Shown: positions 30,083 to 37,183 of the stretch, piece after piece
Numbering within the stretch: position 1 is the first letter of the stretch
Layout: the number at the start of each line of letters is the position of its first letter
Assembly: GCA_964573885.1 (NCBI GenBank)
Contig: CAZNLL010000023.1
Span: forward strand, 1-37,183
DNA length: 37,183 nucleotides
Direction of reading: 5' to 3'
Source: CAZNLL01 sp964573885
GTDB taxonomy: Bacteria; Desulfobacterota; DSM-4660; Desulfatiglandales; Desulfatiglandaceae
Made by a program: the position numbers and the translations under genes
Notes under the pieces: model-generated
Told to the model about the DNA's origin: nothing
Seen by the model: only the letters and a program-made list of their open reading frames with translations
The model's database searches: none

Positions 30083-32476
30083 ATGATAACGCGTACCAAA
30101 GACGCTGACAATAATGAAGCCAACCACCCCATGAATATCCTCGGGGTCATTGAGAGGCTTGAGGTGGGGCCGCCCGTTTTGGAAAAAGGACGGATCATTA
30201 CGCCCTACACGATTCTTCAAAACGGGGAGGCGGACACCACAGAACTCCTATACCGGTTCGAGGAGAATCTGTTTGTGCGGGATGATCGTGATTCCATGAA
30301 TCTTGCCAGTATGATCTCCGCCCAGGTGGCATTGAACTATGGGTTGTTTTGCCATGAGGTGGTTTTTAAGGGGGTCTTCGACGCTATTGACCGCCGTTTT
30401 TTGACAGAGATGATGCAGAATACGGCCCGTGAGATATTCGTGAAAAGATTTCTCCAAGAAAACGCCTTTCTGCGAAAAGAGGTTAAGGCGATAGAGCCTG
30501 TCAAACGTCAAAACTACTGCCGGGCAGAAGTGATATTCCACAATGAGGAAGAGAGAACGTCCCAGGACAGGCGGGAAAGGCTCGCTGTGGGGTGGAAGAC
30601 GGATCCGAGTCGCTATGCCGTGCTCTCCAGCGGGGGCAAGGACAGCCTCCTCAGTTTCGCCCTCCTGAGGGAACTGGGGTGTGAGGTCCACCCCATCTTT
30701 GTCAATGAGTCGGGGCGACATTGGTTCACCGCCCTGAATGCTTACCGTTACTTTACAGAAAATATCCCCCATACCACCCGGGCATGGACCAACTCCGACA
30801 GGGTCTTTGCATGGATGCTTCGACACCTGCCATTTATTCGAAAGGATTTTGCAGGTATCCGGTCCGACGAATATCCTATAAGACTGTGGACGGTTGCCGT
30901 TTTCCTTTTCGGGGTTCTGCCGCTCTTAAAAAAAGGGGGCATCGGCCGCCTGGTCATAGGAGATGAGTTCGATACCACGCGAAGGTTATCTTTTAAAGGC
31001 ATTACCCACTATGACGGTCTTTATGATCAAAGCCGCTACTTTGACAACGCCTTGACCCGCTATTTTTGTCGCAAGAAATGGGGAATCAGCCAGTTTTCCA
31101 TCCTAAGGCCTTTCTCCGAATTGCTGATCGAAAAGATCTTGGTGGAACGTTACCCTCATCTGCAATACCTCCAGTCCTCCTGCCATGCCACGCACGTGGA
31201 GGATGACCGGGTGAGTCCATGCGGGCGCTGTGAAAAATGCCGTCGCATCGTGGGGATGTTGATGGCCGTGGACGGAGATCCCGCCCGGTGTGGTTATACC
31301 CGCCGGCAAGTCGATCAATGCTTGAAAGCTTTGGCCCATAAAGGAATCCATCAGGAAAGAGGGGCTGTGGAACACCTGGGTTACCTTTTGAAGGAGAAGG
31401 GCGTTGTTGAAGATACGTCCCTTGGGGCCGTAAAGGCCCGGGAAAGACCTTCTATCATGAAATTGCGTTTTGACCAGGAAAGGTCGCCCTTGGATGCCAT
31501 TCCTGTAATACTCCGTGAGCCCTTATACACCATCGCCCTTTCCCATGCACGGGGAGCAACGCAAAGGAGGGGTCGAACATGGATCGACTTCGATCTCATG
31601 AGTGCCCCCGCCTTAAAAAGGCCTTATCCCTTTGAGCACCCAATGGATACCTCGTCCGGGGATGACCAGGAGGCCAGGCAGACGAATGAGAAGGTGCATG
31701 ACTTTTTGTTGGGTGAATTGACCTGGCCGGAGGCCCAGAGACGCTTCAGGGAGGTGGATGTAGCCCTCTTGCCCGTGGGCGCCATTGAGCAGCACGGCCC
31801 TCACCTCCCTCTGGATACAGACGCCTTTGATGCGGCGTTTCTTGCCAGGCGTGTTGCTGAATCCTGCACTAAACCCAGGCCCTTTGTGCTGCCTCTCATA
31901 TCCTATGGGGTTTCCTATCACCACGAAGACTTCAGCGGGACCATGAGTATCAGCCCTCAAACCCTGTCTCAGATTGTCTACGACATCGGCATGAGCGCGG
32001 TGCGCCATGGAATTACCAAGTTGGTGATCATCAACGGACATGGAGGGAATGGTCCCGCCCTGCATTTCGCCGCCCAAATGCTCAACCGGGATGCCCATAT
32101 CTTCACGTGTGTGGACACGGGAGAAACCAGCGATCCGGACATTAATGCCATAGCTGAAACACCCAACGATGTCCATGCCGGTGAGATTGAGACGAGCACC
32201 AGCTTGGCTTCCCGGCCGCACCTGGTGAGGGCCGACAAGGCCAGAAAATTCATCCCGCGTTTTTCCAGCCGATACCTCGATTTCTCATCAAAAAGGGGCG
32301 TAGGGTGGTACGCTCATACCTCCAAAATTTCTCCCTCCGGTGTCCTTGGTGACCCCACCAAAGGAAACCGGGAGAAAGGAAGACAGATGTGGGAGGTGAT
32401 GATCAAACACCTGGTGGCATTTGTTGAGGATCTCAAGGGCATGAGCCTTGATGAGATCTATCAAAAACGGTATTAG
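30083..32476 (+). CDS. MurL-like PP-loop epimerase domain fused to creatininase-family amidohydrolase
   Basis: A 797-residue fusion. The N-terminal part (to about 480) has a PP-loop SSGGKDSLLSFALLRELG (residues 183-188 SGGKDS), the motif LRPFSELLIEKIL (341-353), and Cys367 plus Cys380, 383 and 386 in SSCHATHVEDDRVSPCGRCEKC. These agree with MurL, the ATP-dependent UDP-MurNAc-L-Ala-L-Glu epimerase known from Xanthomonas. The linker 480-545 looks disordered. The C-terminal part (546-797) is a creatininase/MftE-type metal amidohydrolase: GAIEQHGPHLPLDTD (566-580), NGHGGN (651-656), HAGEIETS (698-705). Epimerise-then-hydrolyse is the natural reading. AGGGG precedes the ATG. I do not know this fusion from elsewhere. 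Confidence 0.85.
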   Translation: MITRTKDADNNEANHPMNILGVIERLEVGPPVLEKGRIITPYTILQNGEADTTELLYRFEENLFVRDDRDSMNLASMISAQVALNYGLFCHEVVFKGVFDAIDRRFLTEMMQNTAREIFVKRFLQENAFLRKEVKAIEPVKRQNYCRAEVIFHNEEERTSQDRRERLAVGWKTDPSRYAVLSSGGKDSLLSFALLRELGCEVHPIFVNESGRHWFTALNAYRYFTENIPHTTRAWTNSDRVFAWMLRHLPFIRKDFAGIRSDEYPIRLWTVAVFLFGVLPLLKKGGIGRLVIGDEFDTTRRLSFKGITHYDGLYDQSRYFDNALTRYFCRKKWGISQFSILRPFSELLIEKILVERYPHLQYLQSSCHATHVEDDRVSPCGRCEKCRRIVGMLMAVDGDPARCGYTRRQVDQCLKALAHKGIHQERGAVEHLGYLLKEKGVVEDTSLGAVKARERPSIMKLRFDQERSPLDAIPVILREPLYTIALSHARGATQRRGRTWIDFDLMSAPALKRPYPFEHPMDTSSGDDQEARQTNEKVHDFLLGELTWPEAQRRFREVDVALLPVGAIEQHGPHLPLDTDAFDAAFLARRVAESCTKPRPFVLPLISYGVSYHHEDFSGTMSISPQTLSQIVYDIGMSAVRHGITKLVIINGHGGNGPALHFAAQMLNRDAHIFTCVDTGETSDPDINAIAETPNDVHAGEIETSTSLASRPHLVRADKARKFIPRFSSRYLDFSSKRGVGWYAHTSKISPSGVLGDPTKGNREKGRQMWEVMIKHLVAFVEDLKGMSLDEIYQKRY

Positions 32477-32480
32477 TATC

Positions 32481-33554
32481 ATGAGAATCTCCGGCATAGA
32501 AACCTGGCCGGTGGCATTACGGCTGGCTGAACCTTACCGCATCGCTTATGAAACCATAGAGAAAACCACAAATCTCTTTCTTCGGCTGGAAACCAACGGG
32601 TCTGTGGCGGGTTATGGATGTGCGGCACCGGACCTGCAAGTGACCGGAGAGACCGCGGAGGGGGCCCTAAATGCTATCGACCAAGTGGCGGTATCTGTCC
32701 TCAAGGGAGCGGATCCGCTTCGCCCGGCCATGCTGCTTGAAAGGCTCAAACCGTCCCTGAAGAATCATCCTTCAGCCCTGGCGGCGGTGGACATGGCCCT
32801 TTTCGACATCATGGGAAAGGTAAGCAACTTGCCTCTGTGGCGGCTCCTGGGCGGGTTCAGGGACCGAATGAAGACGAGTGTCACCATTGGCATAGTCTCA
32901 GAGGAAGATACCGTCTTTCAAGCCCGGGAAAGGGTGTCCCAGGGATTTAAGTGCCTGAAACTGAAAGGCGGTATTGATGTAAACTCAGACATTATGAGGG
33001 TCCTGAAGGTCAGAGAGGCGGTGGGAGAGAAAATCGAGTTGCGCTTTGACGCGAACCAGGGTTTTTCCGTTCAAGAGACGATACGTTTTGTCCAGGAAAC
33101 CCGAAAGGCCCGGCTGGAACTCATTGAGCAACCCACCCCCAAAGGGCAGCTTGATATGTTAGGGAGGGTGACAAGCGGGGTCCCTATCCCTGTCATGGCT
33201 GATGAAAGTCTGATGACCCTCAGGGATGCCTTCCGTATTGCCCGGAGGGATCTGGCTGATATGGTGAATGTGAAAATAATGAAGGTGGGGGGAGTCTCCG
33301 AGGCCCTGCAGATCAACGGGGTGGCTCGATCCGCGGGTTTGGAGGTCATGGTCGGCTGCATGGACGAAGCGGCCTTGGCCATTTCCGCCGGCCTTCACTT
33401 TGCTTTGGCCCGTCCCAACGTGGTTTACGCCGATCTGGACGGCCACCTGGGCCTCCTTGACGATCCTTCAGAGGGGTCTGTCATCCTTCGGAACGGCATC
33501 CTGTTCCCCACCAACCGGCCCGGGCTGGGGATTGATATGAGGACCATAACATGA
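32481..33554 (+). CDS. Enolase-superfamily dipeptide epimerase (L-Ala-D/L-Glu epimerase or DgcA-like)
   Basis: The ATG at 32481, just after the upstream stop, opens MRISGIETWPVALRL; an in-frame ATG at 32448 would overlap the preceding gene. The catalytic bases are KLKGG (Lys-x-Lys) and the distal Lys in VNVKIMKVGG. The Mg ligands are in RFDANQGF (Asp), LIEQPTP (Glu) and VMADESL (Asp). The substrate motif ADLDGHLGL contains the Asp-x-Asp that holds the amino end of dipeptides in Ala-Glu epimerases, which favours a dipeptide over an N-acyl amino acid. Length about 357, normal. The stop overlaps the downstream YitT-like start by four bases (ATGA). Together with the DUF1611 and MurL-like genes this is the second or third possible glutamate-centred epimerisation step in one operon. 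Confidence 0.9.
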   Translation: MRISGIETWPVALRLAEPYRIAYETIEKTTNLFLRLETNGSVAGYGCAAPDLQVTGETAEGALNAIDQVAVSVLKGADPLRPAMLLERLKPSLKNHPSALAAVDMALFDIMGKVSNLPLWRLLGGFRDRMKTSVTIGIVSEEDTVFQARERVSQGFKCLKLKGGIDVNSDIMRVLKVREAVGEKIELRFDANQGFSVQETIRFVQETRKARLELIEQPTPKGQLDMLGRVTSGVPIPVMADESLMTLRDAFRIARRDLADMVNVKIMKVGGVSEALQINGVARSAGLEVMVGCMDEAALAISAGLHFALARPNVVYADLDGHLGLLDDPSEGSVILRNGILFPTNRPGLGIDMRTIT

Positions 33555-34438
33555 AAAAAGCCGTGACAGGCCGGTCGCTGAAATCTTTTATGAGGACTGC
33601 GGGACAGGTGTTATGGAATTTATTGCTCATGGCATTGGGCAGTTTTCTTTGTGCCCTGGCAGTCAATGGTATACTCATCCCGCAACAGTTCTTCGGTGCG
33701 GGGTTTACAGGCCTTTCCCTGGTGATCCACTACCTTGTTCCCTCTTGGCCCGTGGCTGGTGTCTACTTGGTCCTGAATGTGCCCCTTTTTGCTTTGGGCT
33801 GGATGTACGTGGGCCGGCGTTTCTTTCTGTATAGCATCGCGGGCATGTTGATCTTCACCGGGGCATTGGCATGGACCCATGTCTCTTTTCCCGTGGAGGA
33901 TAAGATCTTAAGTGCCCTTCTTGCCGGCATTGTTATGGGGGCCGGATCCGGGGTTATCCTCCGCTCTCTGGGGTCCGGAGGAGGGTTGGATATCCTGTCC
34001 GTGATTTTTGTGAAGCGCTTTTCCGTCAGGTTGGGAACCACCATATTGGCATTTAACAGCCTCATCCTCACCGCAGGGGCCGCCCTGTTTTCCCTGGAGG
34101 GGGCTGTTTATACCTTGATTTACCTTTATGTCAATACACGCATGCTCAATGTGGTGGTGACAGGACTCAGCCAAAGAAAGGCCGTATTTATCATATCCCC
34201 TGAATGGGAGAGGATCTCCCACGAGATCATGGAGCGGATACAGCGGGGGGTGACCATTTTAAAGGGACGCGGCGGTTACACGAACCGGGATATACAGATC
34301 CTTTACACGGTCATTGCCTTTCAGGAGTTGCCGAGGCTCAAGGATTTGGCCCGGGAAATCGACCCGGATGTGTTTGTCGTGGTCTCTGACACCCTTGAGG
34401 TGATGGGCACCCGAATAGGCAACCAACCCCACTGGTAA
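33551..34438 (+). CDS. YitT-family membrane protein (DUF161 + DUF2179)
   Basis: A 295-residue integral membrane protein. About five to six hydrophobic helices fall in residues 15-210 (VLWNLLLMALGSFLCALAVNG; GVYLVLNVPLFALGWMYVG; LLAGIVMGAGSGVILR). The family motif NGILIPQQFFGAGFTGLSLV and the glycine-rich GSGGGLDILSV follow YitT. The last 80 residues form the cytoplasmic DUF2179 domain (RGVTILKGRGGYTNRDIQILYTVI). No transport substrate is established for the family. Its fixed place at the end of the epimerase operon suggests import or export of the pathway's amino acid or peptide. Confidence 0.9.
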   Translation: MKKAVTGRSLKSFMRTAGQVLWNLLLMALGSFLCALAVNGILIPQQFFGAGFTGLSLVIHYLVPSWPVAGVYLVLNVPLFALGWMYVGRRFFLYSIAGMLIFTGALAWTHVSFPVEDKILSALLAGIVMGAGSGVILRSLGSGGGLDILSVIFVKRFSVRLGTTILAFNSLILTAGAALFSLEGAVYTLIYLYVNTRMLNVVVTGLSQRKAVFIISPEWERISHEIMERIQRGVTILKGRGGYTNRDIQILYTVIAFQELPRLKDLAREIDPDVFVVVSDTLEVMGTRIGNQPHW

Positions 34439-34467
34439 ACCGGGATTAAAAAAAGAGCAATTCAAAA

Positions 34468-34500
34468 TTACCCAAATCCGGTATTACCGGAAATGGGTAA
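34468..34500. terminator. Convergent hairpin between YitT-like gene and sensor kinase
   Basis: Outer stem TTACCC/GGGTAA and inner TCCGG/CCGGA around a TATTA-type loop, with a mismatched AAA/AAT between. T-rich sequence follows in the minus direction (AATTTTG, later a T7 run). It lies between convergent stops at 34438 and 34514, so it probably ends both transcripts. Confidence 0.65.
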
Positions 34501-34513
34501 AAAAGGCATCCCT

Positions 34514-37183
34514 TTAGGATCCTTCCACGCCCAAGGTTTCCCGAACCTTGCGGATCAGGTCTTCAGGGGTGAAAGGTTTTTCAATGAAGCCCAGGGTTGA
34601 TTCCAGACAGTCTTGACGGGTTTTCCCCTGCCCAGGATACCCGGACATATAGAGAACCTTGGTCTCCGGTCGCTGTGAACGGAGGCGCTTTACCAGTTCG
34701 TTCCCACCCATCCTGGGCATCACCACATCAGTGAGGAGGAGATCAATGGGCCCTGGATGTTTTTCACACACACCCAAGGCCTCCTCGCCGTCTTGTGCCT
34801 CCAGAACAGTGTATCCCTGTCGTTGAAGGATCTCCTTGCTCAGTTTCAAGAGCGCCTTATCATCTTCCACGATCAAAACGGTTTCAGAACCCCTGTATTT
34901 CTTTCCATGAGAGGTTTTTACTCCCTCCGCCCGGGAACTCTCCTCTGTTACCCTGGGCAGGTACACCTTGATGGCGGTTCCTTTTCCAGCCTCACTGTAA
35001 ACCCATATGAGGCCCTTGTTTTGCTTGACAATCCCGTACACGGTGGATAGCCCCATGCCGGTTCCTTTGCCGACCTCTTTGGTGGTGAAAAAGGGGTCAA
35101 AGATCCGGGAACGGGTCCTTTCGTCCATCCCGACTCCGGTATCAGTCACGGAAATCATCACATAGGGGCCCGGTTCTCCCTCGGCCCCGTGCAATCGAAA
35201 ATAATTCTCATCCAGGTCCTTCTGGGCCGTTTCAATGGTGAGGGTCCCGCCCTCGGGCATGGCGTCCCGGGCGTTGACCACAAGATTCATGATGACCTGG
35301 TCGACCTGGGTCGGGTCTATCTTCACAAAAGACTGATTGGTACTGAGAGATGTCTTCATTCCAATATGCTCTTCCACCAGACGACCGATCATCCTTTTTA
35401 GGGAGGATATTCTCTTGTTCAGATTCAATACTTGGGGATGAATCATCTGTTTTCGGCTGAAGGCCAGGAGTTGACGGGTCAGGGAAGCGGCACGGTCACC
35501 TGCTTGCTTGATCTGTTCAACAGCCTCGTGCCGGAAATCATGTTTGTCCATGTCCAGCAATAAAAGCTCGGCATTTCCTATGATGGTTGTGAGGAGGTTG
35601 TTGAAATCATGGGCTACACCTCCCGCCAGGGTGCCGATGGCCTCCATTTTTTGCGCCTGCCTCAGCTGTGTTTCAAGCCTTTGCCTTTCTTGTTCATCCC
35701 GCTTTCGCTCATCCACCTCCTTTTTCAGGGATTCCAGGGCGTTTTCCAGTTCCTCTTTATGGGAGAGGAGCTCTTGGGTCTTTCTATGGATCTCGTCTTC
35801 AAGATTAGCGGCATAATTCTTCTCAAGCTCTCGACCCTTCTTTAATCCTACAATCATGCTGTTGAATGATGATGCAAGCGAACTGATTTCATCTTTTCCC
35901 CTGACAGGAATGGAAGCCGCCAGGTCACCGGCTTGGACCTTTTTTGCTCCCTTTTCCAATTCTTTTAAAGGGATGACGACTAATCTGTAGAAGAGCATGG
36001 CTCCTGCGGCCAGGGAAAGCACTACAAATACCAGGGCGATGACAATAAAACTGACTTTAATTTTTCCTATTGTGGTGGCGAGGTGTTGTCGCATCTCGGT
36101 GATGGAACTTGAGATGAATGACTTGGGCACCACCGCGTTGAGTTGCCAGCCCGTTGATTTCATGGTGTGTGAGGCAACCAGATACTCCTGGCCCCCTATT
36201 TGCAAAGGAAAGACACCGAAGGGCCTTTCAAAAAGCCTGGCGCTGAGTTGACGCACTTCTTCGATGGGGGAATCCTGTAATGTGTATTCGAATATTTGAG
36301 AAGAATCCTTGAGGTGCTTTGTCTCCCTCTTGATGCCGAAAACTCCCAATTTTCTGGAAGGGAATGCGATGATTCGGCCTTGCCGGTCTAAAAGGAAGAT
36401 AAACATGCCCGGGATCTTGTGGGGCGAGGGGATCTCCGAAATAATTTGCTCGAGAATAGTATCTAAGGTTACATCCACCCCTGCTGCACCAATGAATTCG
36501 CCGGATAAAAGATATGCAGGCTTGGCCGCGGTGATCATCAATCCCCTGCCCAGGATATCTTTGTAGACATTTGACCACATGATTCGTTTGTGGGGGTTGT
36601 TCTTTGGCGCCGCCTTCCGGTACCAGTTTGCATTCCGAATATCAAACCCTTCCGGGATCTTATCAACACTGTGAACATTCGGATAATATCGGGCAATGCA
36701 GCTCTGGGTGACAAAATAGGCTGCGATGGTTTCTCGGCTGAATTTCTGGACCCCGGCAAGCCATGGGTCTAGATGGGATAACGCGTTTATTTCTCCATGA
36801 ATATAGGGGGTGATTTCCCGCCCTCCCCAATAAAGGACCATGGTTTTTGCGCTTGAGGCATTGGAAAAGATGCCGTTTTTATCGCTCCGGGTGAACAGCT
36901 CTGCCAGCCTCTGACGGTTTTCTTTCAGTAAAGAGGGCTTCTCATAAATCCATGTGGCCCTGTCTGCAATGATTTCAGCGCTGGTGGATATGTTCTGAAA
37001 GACAGCGTCACATTTTAATGCCTGGTCATGAATACTCCGGGCAAGGAGGCCATAGTAGCTTTCTATCATGGTACGTTCGGTATTCTTTGCGGTCTCTTCA
37101 CCGAACTTGGAAACGATCGTTATCCCGATATAGGCAAAACACCCCAGGGACAAGATGAGAATTGTCGCAAATAAAAGCCAGAA
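34514..37183 (-). CDS. Membrane Cache-type hybrid sensor histidine kinase with receiver (5' end outside window)
   Basis: The frame is open to the right edge and reads FWLLFATILILSLGCFAYIG there, so the first transmembrane helix is cut and the TTG at 37153 is not the true start. Numbering from that TTG, residues 25-350 are an extracytoplasmic Cache-like sensor (WYRKAAP, GLMITAAKPAY, GAAGVDVTLDTI). A second helix lies near 365-392 and a HAMP near 390-445. A coiled coil follows. The His box GGVAHDFNN gives His515. The ATPase boxes are NLVVNARDAM, DTGVGMDE and FEPFFTTKE-like FDPFFTTKE. The receiver follows, with Asp809 (LLTDVVMPR) and Lys in FIEKPF. A dCache ligand is probably a small organic acid or amino acid. 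It is convergent with the epimerase operon. Confidence 0.93.
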   Translation of the reverse strand, partial: FWLLFATILILSLGCFAYIGITIVSKFGEETAKNTERTMIESYYGLLARSIHDQALKCDAVFQNISTSAEIIADRATWIYEKPSLLKENRQRLAELFTRSDKNGIFSNASSAKTMVLYWGGREITPYIHGEINALSHLDPWLAGVQKFSRETIAAYFVTQSCIARYYPNVHSVDKIPEGFDIRNANWYRKAAPKNNPHKRIMWSNVYKDILGRGLMITAAKPAYLLSGEFIGAAGVDVTLDTILEQIISEIPSPHKIPGMFIFLLDRQGRIIAFPSRKLGVFGIKRETKHLKDSSQIFEYTLQDSPIEEVRQLSARLFERPFGVFPLQIGGQEYLVASHTMKSTGWQLNAVVPKSFISSSITEMRQHLATTIGKIKVSFIVIALVFVVLSLAAGAMLFYRLVVIPLKELEKGAKKVQAGDLAASIPVRGKDEISSLASSFNSMIVGLKKGRELEKNYAANLEDEIHRKTQELLSHKEELENALESLKKEVDERKRDEQERQRLETQLRQAQKMEAIGTLAGGVAHDFNNLLTTIIGNAELLLLDMDKHDFRHEAVEQIKQAGDRAASLTRQLLAFSRKQMIHPQVLNLNKRISSLKRMIGRLVEEHIGMKTSLSTNQSFVKIDPTQVDQVIMNLVVNARDAMPEGGTLTIETAQKDLDENYFRLHGAEGEPGPYVMISVTDTGVGMDERTRSRIFDPFFTTKEVGKGTGMGLSTVYGIVKQNKGLIWVYSEAGKGTAIKVYLPRVTEESSRAEGVKTSHGKKYRGSETVLIVEDDKALLKLSKEILQRQGYTVLEAQDGEEALGVCEKHPGPIDLLLTDVVMPRMGGNELVKRLRSQRPETKVLYMSGYPGQGKTRQDCLESTLGFIEKPFTPEDLIRKVRETLGVEGS

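Overview
The window reads as a chromosomal segment of an anaerobic deltaproteobacterium (Desulfobacterota, in the neighbourhood of sulfate reducers and syntrophs). The grounds are family content, not a database match: two radical-type acyl-CoA dehydratase/benzoyl-CoA reductase activases next to a large Fe-S flavoprotein, a B12-dependent ribonucleotide reductase, a class III CoA-transferase, a DUF3795 protein, PAS/Cache hybrid histidine kinases with the HEFNN/HDFNN histidine box, and several toxin-antitoxin modules.

Layout. (1) 1-6632, plus strand: a hybrid sensor kinase cut by the window edge, two BcrA/BcrD-type activases, and an 840-residue Fe-S/FAD oxidoreductase with an unexpected GIY-YIG-like tail. 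(2) 6666-10794, minus strand: a pseudo-receiver, a class III adenylate cyclase and a metallo-beta-lactamase-fold hydrolase, a plausible second-messenger set. (3) tRNA-Pro(GGG) at 10926, with its promoter and terminator, followed at once by a tyrosine-integrase remnant. This looks like the entry point of an accessory region of about 8.6 to 13.4 kb.

(4) 11.0-19.7 kb, accessory and decaying: an uncharacterised three-gene minus-strand operon, a frameshifted IHF-alpha relic, an intact three-gene HigB-like / double-HTH / ImmA-like module, a RelBE-type pair with lesions in both genes, and a second tyrosine integrase. That integrase is split by a 2.7 kb insert carrying a COG1839 gene, a LUD pseudogene, an MFS fragment, a nitroreductase and a MarR regulator. 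The MarR promoter and the nitroreductase leader share a palindromic operator. A 40-bp imperfect direct repeat flanks the integrase block.

(5) 19.9-24.4 kb: a flavodoxin-fold reductase, a CaiB-type CoA-transferase, VapBC, a small unknown gene and a hotdog thioesterase. Two copies of a short repeated element (20779-20926 and 24220-24410) have terminal inverted repeats that change together. One copy supplies the C-terminus and stop of the CoA-transferase; the other runs up to the start of nrdJ. (6) nrdJ and a DUF3795 gene.

(7) 27794-34438, plus strand, the most interesting locus. It is a tight five-gene operon: a fold-type-II PLP enzyme; a DUF1611/COG3367 (DgcN-type) protein; a fusion of a MurL-like PP-loop epimerase domain to a creatininase-family amidohydrolase; a dipeptide-epimerase-type enolase; and a YitT-type membrane protein. 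Three of its proteins belong to families tied to interconversion of D- and L-glutamate or of glutamyl peptides, so I propose a D-glutamyl or stem-peptide epimerisation, hydrolysis and salvage pathway. A convergent hairpin separates it from a second hybrid sensor kinase that runs off the right edge.
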